A stretch of 64,000 bases of DNA from Pseudoalteromonas sp. A25. Its GTDB lineage: Bacteria > Pseudomonadota > Gammaproteobacteria > Enterobacterales > Alteromonadaceae. Shown here one piece after another: positions 1 to 9,866 of this stretch; within the stretch, counting starts at the first letter, position 1; each line of letters starts with the position of its first letter. A program made the translations under genes and the position numbers. The stretch is from assembly GCF_009176705.1 (NCBI RefSeq), contig NZ_AP021846.1, forward strand, positions 2,574,001 to 2,638,000, in the 5' to 3' direction. A model generated the notes under the pieces. The model was not told the DNA's origin. It ran no database searches and saw only the letters and a list, made by a program, of their open reading frames with translations.

Positions 1-222
1 TAAATGCTCAGATATTTCTTTACAGACTAACACGGTATCTTTGTTACAAAACGGCGATTTACGACGACAATACAGCTGCATCTCAATACCGCTTTTAGCA
101 ACATGCCGAAGAGCAAACATTTTACTATCCAGGTGATTAAGCCCTTTATTCATAGCATCTATAAATGCTGCAGTGTGATCAAAGTCTAACTTTATTACAC
201 CCTCTGCCATAGGCTTATTCAT
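1..222 (-). CDS. Unrecognised protein, 3' end cut by window edge
   Basis: An open minus-strand frame of 74 codons starts MNKPMAEGVIKLDFDHTAAF and runs off the left edge without a stop, so its true length is unknown. The visible part is soluble and mixed in charge. It contains a Cys/Arg/Lys-rich stretch (YCRRKSPFCNKD) with cysteines about seven residues apart and a third shortly after, which could be structural or metal-binding. A second ATG at codon 5 is an alternative start. I do not recognise the family. The start lies about 210 bases from the end of the MscS-like gene, which is on the same strand and terminated before it, so it is probably transcribed alone. Confidence 0.5.
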   Translation of the reverse strand, partial: MNKPMAEGVIKLDFDHTAAFIDAMNKGLNHLDSKMFALRHVAKSGIEMQLYCRRKSPFCNKDTVLVCKEISEHL

Positions 223-356
223 CCAATTGAATTACACTAATTTAACTATAATGCTAATTTCATTTTATGCAAAATTAAATATTAACAGGCTGACAACTTA
301 TAACACAAAAGATTAAATAGAAAATTAGCATTTACTTAAAAATCAACATGTAATAA

Positions 357-386
357 AAAAAGAGCAAACCAAAATTTGCTCTTTTT
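357..386 (-). terminator. Rho-independent terminator after the MscS-like gene
   Basis: A 12-bp perfect inverted repeat (AAAAAGAGCAAA / TTTGCTCTTTTT, loop CCAAAA) lies about 50 bases past the stop of the MscS-like gene. Read on the minus strand the hairpin ends in a U-run. It has T/A tracts on both sides and could work in both directions. Confidence 0.75.
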
Positions 387-433
387 CCTTTAACACTCGA
401 CCAAAGTCTGAATTTAAAAAAATAATTGTGCAA

Positions 434-1300
434 CTAATTAACACAATCACCTGTCGGTGCGGGTGTGCGAATATGAATATCGCGTTGCGGAAATGGGATC
501 TCAATATCATATTTTCGCAGTGCATCATCTATCGCCCACAAATAGTCAGAAACCAGCGCTGTTGGCCGCTTTACTTGTTCTGGTTGCACCCAAACCCCAA
601 GTGTAAAATTCAAACTACTGTCGCCAAAACCTGTCATCCACACTGTTGGCTCTCGTCCAAGGCTATTTAAGGTGTATGGCACATTATCAGCAGCTTCTAA
701 AACGGCCTTTTTCACTAACGCTTTATCACTACCATACGCCACCGAAAAAGAAATTCTAAAGCGTCTTACTTTTTCAGCTAAAGTCCAATTTGTTACTAAT
801 CCAGACACCAGTTCAGCATTAGGAATAAGAATATCTACATTATCATTTGTGCGGATCAGGGTGGCGCGCATATAGATAGCAATTACCTCACCAACTACAT
901 CGTTAGACAATTCAACGAAATCCCCTACCTTAACGGTTTTCTCCAATAACAGAACGAGGCCTGATACAAAATTGTTTACCATCCCCTGCAGCCCCAGGCC
1001 AATACCGACCCCCAAAGCACTGGCAATAAGCGCAAGCTCTGTCATTTCCATCCCTAACGATGTCAATGCGATAATAAAGCCTATAAACAACACAATGTAA
1101 TGAATAAAACGCCCTATAACGTAAGCCGACGTATGTGCAATCATGCCCTGACGTGTCGCTAATCGCCCAAATGCGGCTCGTAATACACGAGATATAATAA
1201 AGGTGACTAACAACACCATAAAAAATGAAAGTAGTTCGCCAACAAGCAAAGAAAAATCACCAACTTTAATCAGTTCTTTATCAAGCCAACTCATATCCAT
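434..1300 (-). CDS. MscS-family mechanosensitive ion channel
   Basis: The 288-residue protein is close in length to E. coli MscS (286). It has three hydrophobic helices at about 18-42, 58-82 and 86-118. The third is the Gly/Ala-rich pore helix (ALGVGIGLGLQG) followed by VNNFVSG, the MscS signature. After it come the small beta domain (VGDFVELSNDVVGEV, LIPNAELVSG) and the mixed C-terminal cage. Such channels in the inner membrane open under membrane tension and release solutes on hypo-osmotic shock. The ATG follows a good GAGGA Shine-Dalgarno. It sits behind cysS on the same strand but a strong terminator separates them. It could be any of several MscS paralogues in the genome, so no symbol is given. 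Confidence 0.9.
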   Translation of the reverse strand: MDMSWLDKELIKVGDFSLLVGELLSFFMVLLVTFIISRVLRAAFGRLATRQGMIAHTSAYVIGRFIHYIVLFIGFIIALTSLGMEMTELALIASALGVGIGLGLQGMVNNFVSGLVLLLEKTVKVGDFVELSNDVVGEVIAIYMRATLIRTNDNVDILIPNAELVSGLVTNWTLAEKVRRFRISFSVAYGSDKALVKKAVLEAADNVPYTLNSLGREPTVWMTGFGDSSLNFTLGVWVQPEQVKRPTALVSDYLWAIDDALRKYDIEIPFPQRDIHIRTPAPTGDCVN

Positions 1301-1312
1301 TTATTTTTCCTC

Positions 1313-1344
1313 AAAAAAAACGCCACACTCATTGAGTGTGGCGT
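1313..1344 (-). terminator. Rho-independent terminator after cysS
   Basis: A 12-bp perfect stem (ACGCCACACTCA / TGAGTGTGGCGT) is followed, read on the minus strand, by eight T residues. It lies between the cysS stop and the start of the MscS-like gene, so the two genes are probably separate transcription units. Confidence 0.9.
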
Positions 1345-1379
1345 TTACCATTAAAATTGGCAACTAATTTTGCAAACCG

Positions 1380-2759
1380 TTATGCTTTTCGCCATGTGGT
1401 TTTTCCTGCGCTATCTTCGAGCACAACGCCCATGGCATTGAGGGCATCTCGCGCCTCATCGGCAGCCGCCCAATCTTTGCTTGCGCGGGCTTCGTTGCGC
1501 TTAACAATAAGCGCCTCTATTTTTGCCACTTCATCGTTATCTTGCTCACCTTGTAAAAATCGCTCAGGCTCTTGCTGTGCAATGCCTAACACACCTGCAA
1601 GTTGTACTAAGATGTAAGCCAGTTCGCCCGCCGATTTAGCCTCTTTGTCTTTAAGTAAGTTCACTTCTTTCGCAAGCTCAAAAATCACAGGCAATGCTTC
1701 TGGGGTATTGAAGTCATCATTCATAGCCGTTTCAAAACGCTTAGCGTATTCGTTACCCTCAAGTGACACTTCAACTAACTCTACTCCGCGAAGCGCTGTA
1801 TAAATGCGCTCTAACGATGAACGCGCTTGATCTAAGTTTTCTTGAGAGTAGTTTAATTGACTACGATAGTGACCATTGATCAAGAAGTAACGAACGGTTT
1901 CACGGTCGTATTGTTTTAATACTTCACGCACTGTAAAGAAGTTACCTAACGATTTAGACATTTTCTCTTTATTTACTTGCACCATACCTGTGTGGATCCA
2001 AGTATTTACATACTTGCCATTGTTGGCACAGCATGACTGCGCGATTTCATTTTCGTGATGAGGAAATTGCAAGTCAGAACCACCACCGTGAATATCAAAA
2101 AACTCACCTAAGTGTTTTGAGCTCATCGCACTACATTCAATATGCCAACCTGGGCGACCTTCACCCCATGGTGACTGCCAAGCAGGCTCACCTGCTTTGG
2201 CTTTTTTCCAAAGGACAAAATCTAATGGGTCGTCTTTATCGTGCGCTACTTCAACACGTGCGCCCGCTTGCAACATCTCTAAGTCTTGTTGTGACAGCTG
2301 GCCATATTGCTCAAAGGTTGAGACATCAAATAACACATCACCACTACCTGCAACATACGCATGGCCTTTAGCAATGAGCTTTTCAATCATCGCGATGATC
2401 TCATCCATGTGCCCCGTAACCGTAGGCTCAATATCAGCTGGTAAGATATTTAAGGCATCAAAATCTTCATGCATCGCTTTGGTCATACGCACCGTTAAGT
2501 CGTTAATTTCTTCTTTGTTCTCTGCCGCACGTTTAATTATTTTATCGTCAACATCGGTGATATTGCGTACATAAGTAACGTCATAACCTAAGTAACGTAG
2601 GTATCTGTTCATCACATCAAAAGATACATAGGTACGTGCGTGTCCCACATGGCAGAAATCATAAATGGTGATACCACACACATACATGTCGACTTTACCT
2701 TCGACTAATGGTTTAAACGGCGCTTTTTGGCGAGTTAGTGTGTTGTATATCTGCAACAT
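1380..2759 (-). CDS. cysS: Cysteinyl-tRNA synthetase
   Basis: This class I aminoacyl-tRNA synthetase charges tRNA-Cys in the cytoplasm. The 459-residue length fits the family. The HIGH-type motif is HVGH at residues 37-40 and KMSKS is at 266-270. The four zinc ligands of the E. coli enzyme are present at the same numbers: Cys28, Cys209, His234 and Glu238. The C-terminal part carries the anticodon-binding helical domain, and the end ([18 protein letters not shown]) is typical of bacterial CysS. The gene is divergent from ppiB, and the two share a 200-base promoter region. This cysS/ppiB/lpxH order is common in gammaproteobacteria. Confidence 0.98.
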   Translation of the reverse strand: MLQIYNTLTRQKAPFKPLVEGKVDMYVCGITIYDFCHVGHARTYVSFDVMNRYLRYLGYDVTYVRNITDVDDKIIKRAAENKEEINDLTVRMTKAMHEDFDALNILPADIEPTVTGHMDEIIAMIEKLIAKGHAYVAGSGDVLFDVSTFEQYGQLSQQDLEMLQAGARVEVAHDKDDPLDFVLWKKAKAGEPAWQSPWGEGRPGWHIECSAMSSKHLGEFFDIHGGGSDLQFPHHENEIAQSCCANNGKYVNTWIHTGMVQVNKEKMSKSLGNFFTVREVLKQYDRETVRYFLINGHYRSQLNYSQENLDQARSSLERIYTALRGVELVEVSLEGNEYAKRFETAMNDDFNTPEALPVIFELAKEVNLLKDKEAKSAGELAYILVQLAGVLGIAQQEPERFLQGEQDNDEVAKIEALIVKRNEARASKDWAAADEARDALNAMGVVLEDSAGKTTWRKA

Positions 2760-2893
2760 GTAGTGTTATTCCTAAACAAAAAAGACATGAAGCGTAATCA
2801 TAACACTTGCCCCGCCGCTGCTCTATACCCAATTTGATACTGCTGGCATAAATTAACTGTTTTTTATTATGTACGATTAATTCTCTTTGAAAA

Positions 2894-2921
2894 TTGTCAG
2901 CCCCTACTCTTGTGCTATAGA
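2894..2921 (+). promoter_or_regulatory. Candidate sigma-70 promoter for ppiB-lpxH
   Basis: TTGTCA (2894-2899) and TATAGA (2916-2921) are 16 bases apart, 39 bases before the ppiB start. This is a prediction from hexamer match and position only. Confidence 0.4.
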
Positions 2922-2959
2922 ATACCGCTTTTGTAAATTCATTAGATTAGGAAGCCGAA

Positions 2960-3454
2960 ATGGTTGTTCTACACACAAACTATGGTCAGATCAGCGTTAA
3001 CTTATTTGCTGAAGATGCCCCTAAAACGGTTGAAAACTTTTTAAACTACGCAAAATCTGGTTTTTACGATGGTACAATCTTCCACCGTGTTATCGATGGC
3101 TTTATGGTTCAAGGCGGTGGTTTTGCGCCGGGTATGGAGCAAAAATCTGTTCAAGCGCCAATTGAAAATGAAGCAAACAACGGTCTAAGCAACAAAGTTG
3201 GTACGCTAGCGATGGCGCGTACACCAGATCCTCACTCTGCAACTGCGCAGTTTTTCATCAACGTCAATGACAATGACTTCTTAAACTTTAGCAGTGAAAC
3301 GTCACAAGGTTGGGGTTACTGTGTATTTGGTGAAGTCGTTGAAGGTATGGACGTAGTTAACAAGATCAAATCTGTTGCTACTGGTTCAGCTGGATTCCAT
3401 CAAGACGTGCCTCTTGAAGATGTGGTCATCGAAAAAGTAACTGTCACAGAGTAA
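2960..3454 (+). CDS. ppiB: Peptidyl-prolyl cis-trans isomerase B (cyclophilin)
   Basis: A single-domain cyclophilin of 164 residues with no signal peptide, so the cytoplasmic PpiB form. Active-site segments are present: [13 protein letters not shown] (about 41-54), with the catalytic Arg and substrate-pocket Phe/Met/Gln, and [17 protein letters not shown] (about 80-97). It speeds cis-trans isomerisation of Xaa-Pro bonds during folding. lpxH lies 49 bases downstream with a hairpin in the gap, so the two may be co-transcribed with partial termination. The start ATG has an AGGAAG Shine-Dalgarno. Confidence 0.97.
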   Translation: MVVLHTNYGQISVNLFAEDAPKTVENFLNYAKSGFYDGTIFHRVIDGFMVQGGGFAPGMEQKSVQAPIENEANNGLSNKVGTLAMARTPDPHSATAQFFINVNDNDFLNFSSETSQGWGYCVFGEVVEGMDVVNKIKSVATGSAGFHQDVPLEDVVIEKVTVTE

Positions 3455-3466
3455 TTAAAATATTTT

Positions 3467-3485
3467 AAGCGGGCTCTGCCCGCTT
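3467..3485 (+). terminator. Hairpin between ppiB and lpxH
   Basis: The stem AAGCGGG / CCCGCTT with loop CTCTG lies just after the ppiB stop. Only a weak T-run follows (TATTCT), so it may attenuate rather than end transcription, or act as an mRNA 3'-end stabiliser. Confidence 0.5.
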
Positions 3486-3503
3486 TATTCTAAAAGAAGA
3501 GCC

Positions 3504-4250
3504 ATGAGAAAAACCTACTTCATCTCCGACCTACACTTAAGTGACGACCACCCGCAAATTACCCAAGCCTTCTTTGACTTTTTAGCTAAACACATGAATG
3601 CAGATGTGGATGCTTTGTACATTTTGGGCGACTTTTTTGAGGTGTGGATAGGTGATGATGAGCAAAGTCCACTTGCTATTTCAGTAGCAAATAAGCTCAA
3701 GGCTGTTTCACAAACTGGCATCAACATTTTCTTTGTTCATGGCAACCGAGACTTTTTGCTCTCTAAACGTTATGCCAAACAAGCAGGCTTCAAACTACTA
3801 CCTGAGCAGCATATTGTCGATTTATACGGTACCCCGACGCTAGTATTACATGGCGACGAAATGTGTACTCAAGACATTGCCTATCAGAAGTTTCGTAAAA
3901 AAAGCCGTGGTTGGTGGTGGCCAAGATTAATTCTATCACTGCCTTTAAGTGTTCGCCGCAATATTGCTCGCAATGGTCGCGCAAAAAGCAAAGCCAACCA
4001 AATGGGTAAAGCCGCTGCAATTTTGGATGTTACATCCAGTGCCGTGATAGAAATGTTCGAGCGTTATAACGTGGAGCATATGATCCACGGCCATACCCAC
4101 CGCCCAAATGTACATGCTTACGAGCACAACAATAAAAAACTAACCCGCACCGTATTAGGTGACTGGTATAGCCAAAGCTCTTACTTAGTGGTGAACGAGG
4201 CTGGTGAACACACTTTAATAAAAGACAAGACAGCGCAGTCTAGCGAATAA
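3504..4250 (+). CDS. lpxH: UDP-2,3-diacylglucosamine hydrolase
   Basis: LpxH removes UMP from UDP-2,3-diacylglucosamine to give lipid X in lipid A synthesis, working at the inner face of the inner membrane. The 248-residue protein shows the calcineurin-type metallophosphatase motifs in order: SDLHLSDDHP (Asp9/His11), ILGDFFEVWIGDD, HGNRDF, LHGDEMC and HGHTHRP. The presence of an lpxH fits a lipopolysaccharide-bearing gammaproteobacterium. It sits directly after ppiB, as in E. coli, and converges on miaE. The C-terminal tail past the last motif is slightly longer than in E. coli and unremarkable. Confidence 0.97.
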   Translation: MRKTYFISDLHLSDDHPQITQAFFDFLAKHMNADVDALYILGDFFEVWIGDDEQSPLAISVANKLKAVSQTGINIFFVHGNRDFLLSKRYAKQAGFKLLPEQHIVDLYGTPTLVLHGDEMCTQDIAYQKFRKKSRGWWWPRLILSLPLSVRRNIARNGRAKSKANQMGKAAAILDVTSSAVIEMFERYNVEHMIHGHTHRPNVHAYEHNNKKLTRTVLGDWYSQSSYLVVNEAGEHTLIKDKTAQSSE

Positions 4251-4271
4251 ACCACGCCTAAGAAATATCAC

Positions 4272-5027
4272 TCAGATATTCGGCACGCCACTGTGAAACT
4301 TAAAGTCTTCATCGGGTGTTGCAATCAGTTCAGCTTCAACGTTACCAAAAAAAGCAACGCGCTCCGTGATATCAAATTCACTGATCTCTTGCGCCAATGT
4401 TAAGTAGTCTTGATAATGACGCGCTTCAGAGCGCAGCAATGAGATATAAAAATCCCCAAGGCGTTTATCAACATGTGGGGCAAGCTTGGCAAAGCGCTCG
4501 CACGAACGAGCTTCAATGTAAGCCCCTACGATTAGCTTATCAACCAACGCGTCAGGCTCATAGGTTTTAACGTGTCTGAGCATACCTTTTGCGTAACGAC
4601 ATGGCGTGATACTTTGGTATTCAACTCCATATTCGTCCATGATCTCTAAAACTTGATAAAAGTGGTGCAACTCTTCTTTAATCAACATCACCATTTTATC
4701 AATCAACTCTTGCCCATAAGGCGTGTTTGATTTGGGGATCATCGATTTAGTTAGTTTGTTCTTATCCGCTAAGTCACGCCAGTTTCCTTCGCGTTTGTAA
4801 ATCAGCGTTTCAAATGGCTTTAGCCACTCAAGCAACGCATCACCACTGTCTTTATCAACCGCATATTTACGTATTAAGAACATGGCTGACTGGGCTGCCT
4901 TCAATTCACAAATAAGATGATCAATTAAAACCACAGATAAATTTTGCGGCTTTATTGCTTCAGTTATCCAAGCATCTGGCGTTTCACACTGTAAAAAGTG
5001 CTTAATAGGTTTAAGTAATTCTTCCAA
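4272..5027 (-). CDS. miaE: tRNA-(ms2io6A37) hydroxylase
   Basis: MiaE is a non-heme di-iron monooxygenase that hydroxylates the isopentenyl group of 2-methylthio-N6-isopentenyladenosine-37 in tRNAs reading UNN codons. The 251 residues are all-helical with the ferritin-like ligand pattern: LICELKAAQ (about 38-46), KEELHHFYQV (about 116-125), YIEARSCERF and RSEARHYQDY. The gene is monocistronic and convergent with lpxH, only about 20 bases apart. MiaE is patchily distributed and fairly common in marine gammaproteobacteria. Confidence 0.93.
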   Translation of the reverse strand: MEELLKPIKHFLQCETPDAWITEAIKPQNLSVVLIDHLICELKAAQSAMFLIRKYAVDKDSGDALLEWLKPFETLIYKREGNWRDLADKNKLTKSMIPKSNTPYGQELIDKMVMLIKEELHHFYQVLEIMDEYGVEYQSITPCRYAKGMLRHVKTYEPDALVDKLIVGAYIEARSCERFAKLAPHVDKRLGDFYISLLRSEARHYQDYLTLAQEISEFDITERVAFFGNVEAELIATPDEDFKFHSGVPNI

Positions 5028-5306
5028 CGTAACTTTCTCTATTTACGGATTTGCTAAGTACAAACTCTTTATCTTGATTGCGCGCATTGTAACACAACTG
5101 ACTATTGACGGAATGAATCGAGATCATAGCTATTGAGAGATTCATATAAAAAATATATAACTGTTACTTAATGCCGCTCATTTAAGAGTTAAACTATTCA
5201 CCAAGAAGTAAGAATAAAAAGCTCTGCTCTAACGCGCAAAAATATATCCTTCTGACAAAGGTCAGGATCTCTCGCATTAGTCCAGCTCATTCTGCAAGGA
5301 AACCTT

Positions 5307-6101
5307 ATGAAGATAAAGATAGATATTATCGATGCCTTTACTGATACGCGCTTTAGCGGCAACTCCGCGGCCGTGGTTATCACAGATACTTGGCTAGCTG
5401 ATGATTTAATGCAATCAATCGCCACTGAAAACAACCTGTCAGAAACTGCATTTTTGGTAAAACGCGATGAGCAATATCATATACGCTGGTTTTCTCCCCT
5501 GACTGAAATCGACTTTTGTGGGCATGCAACGTTGGCAGCATCATACGTGATTTTTTCACGTTTTCCCGAGCAAACGTCAATTGTGCTTTATGCACAAGCT
5601 GTGGGAACCATGGTGATAGAAAAGTCCTTCGATGGACGCATTAACATGGACTTTCCAAATCGTATGCCGCAAGAGATTGAAACAGCCCCTGAACAGCTAT
5701 TTCTTGGGCTCTCAATAAAACCGGCAAAAGTTTTAAAAAACAAGCAGGCGTATTTTGCGATTTACGATAATGAACAAGATGTGTTGGCAGTCACTCAAGA
5801 TAAAGAACAACTGATGCAATTAGGGCCGCTTGATGTGGTAGTCAGCGCTCTATCTAACGGAGAGTATGAATTTGTCTCTCGCTACTTTTGGCCAGCCAAT
5901 GGCGGTGATGAAGACCCGGTAACGGGATCTATTCATACAGGCCTTGCCCCGTACTGGGCACAAAAACTAGGTAAAACAAACCTTGTCGCCTATCAGGCTT
6001 CCAAGCGCGGTGGCGTAGTATTCTGTGAGATAAAAAATGACCGAGTTGTGATCTCAGGGCATGCTGTACGCTACCTAAATGGCACAATAGACATACATTA
6101 A
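5307..6101 (+). CDS. PhzF-family isomerase-like protein
   Basis: A 264-residue protein of the PhzF/DapF-like fold. The N-terminus (DAFTDTRFSGNSAAVV) and the segment NNLSETAFLV, whose Glu is the family's catalytic acid, are clear, as are IDFCGHATLA and the second-half GDEDPVTGSIH. Named members catalyse phenazine-precursor isomerisation, but most chromosomal homologues outside phenazine clusters have unknown substrates. No other phenazine gene is nearby, so a phenazine role is not supported. It is a single gene with its own upstream region and a terminator-like hairpin after it. Confidence 0.88.
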   Translation: MKIKIDIIDAFTDTRFSGNSAAVVITDTWLADDLMQSIATENNLSETAFLVKRDEQYHIRWFSPLTEIDFCGHATLAASYVIFSRFPEQTSIVLYAQAVGTMVIEKSFDGRINMDFPNRMPQEIETAPEQLFLGLSIKPAKVLKNKQAYFAIYDNEQDVLAVTQDKEQLMQLGPLDVVVSALSNGEYEFVSRYFWPANGGDEDPVTGSIHTGLAPYWAQKLGKTNLVAYQASKRGGVVFCEIKNDRVVISGHAVRYLNGTIDIH

Positions 6102-6128
6102 TAAACGAGCCCTCTCAGTCTAAACCTC

Positions 6129-6168
6129 GGCCTGTATTATTTTAGCTAAAACCCAAACAGGCCTTTTT
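6129..6168 (+). terminator. Probable terminator after the PhzF-like gene
   Basis: GGCCTGT (6129-6135) pairs with ACAGGCC (6157-6163) and is followed by TTTTT. The loop itself contains the self-complementary TTTTAGCTAAAA. Confidence 0.65.
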
Positions 6169-6398
6169 GTAATTAATGCCCCGTAACAGCTTAAAACATT
6201 CACATTTGTTTTTTATACGTAACCAGATTTAAAGTGCGCTAAGTGTTGGTATAAAAACAACTAAACCAAATATTCATTTTTTTCTGAACATTTCAATTAG
6301 ACAAAAGTTTAACCTATTCTTGACAAAAATCGGACCGTCTCTCATAACTAAACAGACACAGTATAAAAATAACACAACAATATTATGAGGGGCAGGTT

Positions 6399-6998
6399 AT
6401 GATTTTAAACCATTTATGGGGCTTATATGCTCATCCACTCGAAGAGTGGCAAACTATCGACAATCGTCACGAAAGCATGAGATACAGTCTTTCTCATATT
6501 GCCCTAATTGCGCTGATCCCAAGCATTATGGGCTACTATTCATCAGTACACTTAGGCTGGCGAATTGGTGCAGGAGATGCCGTCTACCTTACTCATGACA
6601 GTGCAATAATGATTGGCGCTGCTATGTACATAGCTCTTATCATTGGTATTTTTGCACTCTCTTACTTATCTCACTGGATGGCGGTCACATTTGGTGCAAA
6701 ACCGACATTTACGCAAACATTAGAGTTATCAGCCTACACTGCTACCCCAATGTTTATGTCAGCATTTTCGGCTTTTTATCCTGAGCTGTGGTTTGTGGTA
6801 AGTGTGGGTTTAGTGGCGTTAGCCTATTCAGTGTATTTGCTGTATACAGGCGTGCCTATTTTGATGCACATTCCCGAAGAGCGTGGCTTTATCTACGCAA
6901 GCTCTGTGGTGACCTGCGGCCTAATACTGCTGGTAATTATTTTGGCCGCTACCGCTATCCTTTGGACTAACGGTATTATTAGCCCTACGTTTAGCTAG
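6399..6998 (+). CDS. Yip1-domain inner-membrane protein
   Basis: A 199-residue integral membrane protein with about five hydrophobic helices (roughly 30-48, 67-90, 105-125, 128-150, 165-188). The start, NHLWGLYAHPLEEWQTI, matches the beginning of bacterial Yip1-family proteins such as YohC, which open with a short amphipathic stretch containing P-x-x-x-W. The function of the bacterial family is not established. The ATG has a strong AGGGGCAGG Shine-Dalgarno. It is a single gene, with a bidirectional terminator separating it from convergent purF. Confidence 0.8.
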   Translation: MILNHLWGLYAHPLEEWQTIDNRHESMRYSLSHIALIALIPSIMGYYSSVHLGWRIGAGDAVYLTHDSAIMIGAAMYIALIIGIFALSYLSHWMAVTFGAKPTFTQTLELSAYTATPMFMSAFSAFYPELWFVVSVGLVALAYSVYLLYTGVPILMHIPEERGFIYASSVVTCGLILLVIILAATAILWTNGIISPTFS

Positions 6999-7020
6999 CA
7001 TTGATACAATAAAGTAAACA

Positions 7021-7047
7021 AAAAGGAGCGTTAAACGCTCCTTTTTT
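7021..7047. terminator. Bidirectional terminator between the Yip1-like gene and purF
   Basis: AAAAGGAGCGT / ACGCTCCTTTT form an 11-bp stem around a TAA loop, with T-run on the plus side and A-run on the other. It lies between two convergent genes. Confidence 0.9.
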
Positions 7048-7067
7048 ATGTCTTCAATAACTAACGA

Positions 7068-8594
7068 TTACTCGCCTTCACCGGTTTCTTGGTTATGCAG
7101 CTCTAGGCTCGACGACATCGCTTTTTCGCGAGTCGATTTTGCAGAGTCATTACGCAACGCATCAATACGGTTTAAATAATTTTGGTCAACATCACCAGTA
7201 ATGTACTGGCCATCAAATACCGATGTTTCAAAACGTGTTATTTCAGGGTTTTCTTCTCTTACCGCAGCAATTAAGTCTGGTAAAGACTGATAAATAAGAC
7301 CATCAGAGCCAATGCTTGCGTTGATATCTTCAACTTCTCGGCCATGGGCAATTAATTCCGCTGCTGATGGCATATCAATACCATAAACGTTAGGGAAGCG
7401 TACCTCAGGAGCTGCAGAGGCAAAGTAAACATTTTTTGCACCCGCTTCACGAGCCATTTCAACGATTTGAGCAGAAGTTGTACCACGAACGATTGAATCG
7501 TCAACAAGCAACACATTCTTACCTTTAAACTCGCTATCGATAGCATTTAGCTTACGACGTACCGACTTCTTACGCATTTCTTGCCCAGGCATAATGAACG
7601 TACGACCAATATAACGGTTTTTCACAAATCCTTGGCGATATGGTAAATCAAGCACTGATGCAATTTCTAACGCGATATCACATGAAGTTTCTGGAATAGG
7701 AATAACGACATCGATTTCTTTGTCAGACCAGTCTCTGGCTATTTTTTCGCCGAGCTTAGTCCCCATGTTTACGCGTGTTGCGTAAACAGACATTTTATCC
7801 ATCACAGAATCAGGTCGAGCGAAGTACACAAACTCAAAAATACATGGCGCATGAGTCGTTTTATCAGCACAAGATTGCGAGTAAAACTCACCATCTTCTG
7901 TCACATAAATTGCTTCACCTGGCGCAACATCACGTACAAAATCATAGCCGTCAATTTTTAAGGCGACGCTTTCGGATGCAAACATATACTCCGTACCATG
8001 TTCTGTTTCACGCTTACCAAATACCAGCGGTCTGATACCACTTGGATCCCTAAACGCCAAAATACCATGGCCGATTATCATCGCTATACTCGCGTAGCCA
8101 CCTGTTACTTGACTGTTAACTTCCGTAATAGCGGTAAACATATCTTGAGCATCTAGCTTCATTTTCTCTGGTTTGCCCAGCTCATGCGCTAAGATGTTAA
8201 GAAGTATTTCTGAGTCTGACGTTGTATTTACATGACGTCTCGCTGTTGTAAACAAACGCTCTTTTAAGGCTTCAGCATTGGTTAAATTGCCATTGTGGGC
8301 AAGCGCTATACCAAAAGGTGAGTTTACATAAAAAGGCTGAGCTTCAGCTGAGCTTGAAGAGCCTGCTGTTGGGTAACGCACATGGCCGATACCAATACTA
8401 CCTTGTAGGCGCTTCATATGGCGGGTGTGAAATACATCTTTCACTAAGCCATTCGCTTTACGCAAGCTAAACGTATTGTTGTCAATGGTAATAATACCTG
8501 CCGCATCTTGACCACGGTGCTGCAAAACAGTTAAGCCATCATAAATCGCCTGATTAACAGGAGACTTTCCGACTATCCCAACGATACCACACAT
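7068..8594 (-). CDS. purF: Amidophosphoribosyltransferase
   Basis: PurF makes 5-phosphoribosylamine from PRPP and glutamine, the first committed step of purine synthesis. The protein begins MCGIVGIVG, so Cys2 is the glutaminase nucleophile after Met removal and there is no propeptide, as in E. coli. The PRPP loop [16 protein letters not shown] is near residues 365-380. The length of 508 residues is normal. A GAGGAAAA Shine-Dalgarno precedes the ATG. It is the last gene of the run folC-dedD-cvpA-purF, with 17 bases between it and cvpA, which links cell-envelope, folate and purine genes as in E. coli. Confidence 0.98.
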   Translation of the reverse strand: MCGIVGIVGKSPVNQAIYDGLTVLQHRGQDAAGIITIDNNTFSLRKANGLVKDVFHTRHMKRLQGSIGIGHVRYPTAGSSSSAEAQPFYVNSPFGIALAHNGNLTNAEALKERLFTTARRHVNTTSDSEILLNILAHELGKPEKMKLDAQDMFTAITEVNSQVTGGYASIAMIIGHGILAFRDPSGIRPLVFGKRETEHGTEYMFASESVALKIDGYDFVRDVAPGEAIYVTEDGEFYSQSCADKTTHAPCIFEFVYFARPDSVMDKMSVYATRVNMGTKLGEKIARDWSDKEIDVVIPIPETSCDIALEIASVLDLPYRQGFVKNRYIGRTFIMPGQEMRKKSVRRKLNAIDSEFKGKNVLLVDDSIVRGTTSAQIVEMAREAGAKNVYFASAAPEVRFPNVYGIDMPSAAELIAHGREVEDINASIGSDGLIYQSLPDLIAAVREENPEITRFETSVFDGQYITGDVDQNYLNRIDALRNDSAKSTREKAMSSSLELHNQETGEGE

Positions 8595-8611
8595 TAAATT
8601 TTCCTCGCCGA

Positions 8612-9106
8612 TTAACGGTTTACTGAATTTAAAAAGCTGGAGTTATGCTCTAGATAGGAAAAAAACCATTCTATTACAAAGCCAAATTCAGGGATCAAAG
8701 TTGATGCTGGCCACCACTGCGTGCTTGGTGCATTGGTGAAAGCATCTAGAAAAAACAGTAAGGCGCTAACGACCAACACGCCCCTTAAAGCCCCAAACAC
8801 CAGTCCAAAGACTCTGTCTGTGCCGGTTAAGCCTGTGCGATGCACAATCTCACCTAAAATATAGTTAACAAATCCGCCCAACAGTAGCGTCGCAAAAAAT
8901 AATATGGCAATTGCGGCTGCATTTCTTAAAAGGGGTTCTGAAATGAAAGTTAGGAAGGTTGCTAGATACTGGTAAAACAAACTGGAGATGAAAAAGGCGC
9001 CAATCCAAACGGCTAATGACATCGCTTCTTTTACAAAGCCACGAATTAATCCAAATAAAGTCGATAATCCGACAATACCAAGAATGGTGTAATCAACCCA
9101 GATCAT
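8612..9106 (-). CDS. cvpA: CvpA family inner-membrane protein
   Basis: A four-helix inner-membrane protein needed in E. coli for colicin V production and linked to envelope stress and bile tolerance; its molecular role is not settled. The first helix ([19 protein letters not shown]) and the segment [15 protein letters not shown] are typical. The frame can be opened at a TTG at 9115, but ATG at 9106 giving [10 protein letters not shown] matches the family start, so it was chosen. It lies immediately upstream of purF, the conserved position. Confidence 0.93.
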   Translation of the reverse strand: MIWVDYTILGIVGLSTLFGLIRGFVKEAMSLAVWIGAFFISSLFYQYLATFLTFISEPLLRNAAAIAILFFATLLLGGFVNYILGEIVHRTGLTGTDRVFGLVFGALRGVLVVSALLFFLDAFTNAPSTQWWPASTLIPEFGFVIEWFFSYLEHNSSFLNSVNR

Positions 9107-9167
9107 AAAAACCAATAAGTCGTTAATTTGGGGCGCATTCTATAAGAGCTGCTAGTTAATTACCAGA

Positions 9168-9866
9168 TCATTTTGCAATTTCGAATTGTGTTAAACGGCC
9201 ATTTAACTTAGTTAACTTCTTTAGTTCTGGTAACTTAGCTTCAAGTTTAGCCTTATTTAAATCAGGCCCTACAAATACTTTTGTTAAAGTACCATTGGGT
9301 GTTTTAACCGGTCTTGTAAATGCTTTGAAACCACTTTTGTTAAGTTTAGCTACCAAAGCGTCAACATTAGGTTTATGTGAAAAGCTACCCAGCTGAATAA
9401 CATAAGCCATACTGGTTAAATTTGAGGTAGGTGTACGTTTAGGCACACTTTTTGGCTGTGCCTGTTGTGTTTCAAGGGCAGTTTCTTCAGGCTTTGATTT
9501 TGCTGGGGGGGCACTTGCTTGCACGCTGGGACTAGATTCACTTTCTCCAGGCGCTGTTTGAGGTGCTTCCCCAAGACCATCCTCGGTACTCGCAGCAACA
9601 AACTGGTGGTCATCTGGTTCGATATCTTCTACCGGCGCACCTTGCACCCTAGGTGCTTGCGACACCCGCTCATCGATAACAGCTTGCAAATCAACCGTAG
9701 CGAACTCAGGGCGTTCAGGGATAGCTTTGAACCCTTCTTTGTAATGTACTTTTTCACCATCAAGAATATTGGGGATAAAAATGATAGCTGCCACTACAAC
9801 AATACAGGTGCCTACTAACCGATTTACAAATCCTGAGTCCACATTACTACTCTCTATTTTTGCCAA
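9168..9866 (-). CDS. dedD: SPOR-domain cell division protein DedD
   Basis: A bitopic inner-membrane protein with a short cytoplasmic start, one transmembrane helix at about 15-34 (LVGTCIVVVAAIIFIPNIL), a long Pro/Gln/Ser/Glu-rich linker (about 75-150) and a C-terminal SPOR domain from about 152 (AYVIQLGSFSHKPNVDALVAK; ending GRLTQFEIAK). SPOR domains bind denuded septal glycan, and DedD supports septation in E. coli. The start codon would be TTG, overlapping the folC stop by 13 bases. A close coupled start is plausible, but the exact start is uncertain. Its place between folC and cvpA is the conserved one. Confidence 0.92.
   Translation of the reverse strand: MAKIESSNVDSGFVNRLVGTCIVVVAAIIFIPNILDGEKVHYKEGFKAIPERPEFATVDLQAVIDERVSQAPRVQGAPVEDIEPDDHQFVAASTEDGLGEAPQTAPGESESSPSVQASAPPAKSKPEETALETQQAQPKSVPKRTPTSNLTSMAYVIQLGSFSHKPNVDALVAKLNKSGFKAFTRPVKTPNGTLTKVFVGPDLNKAKLEAKLPELKKLTKLNGRLTQFEIAK

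Noticed and set aside
4256-4285. Weak hairpin GAAATATC / GATATTC between lpxH and miaE.
   Set aside because: Short, AT-rich and overlapping the miaE stop, with no T-run. It is not convincing as a terminator.
5307-6101. Phenazine biosynthesis by the PhzF-like gene.
   Set aside because: No other phz gene is present, and PhzF-family proteins of unrelated or unknown function are very common.
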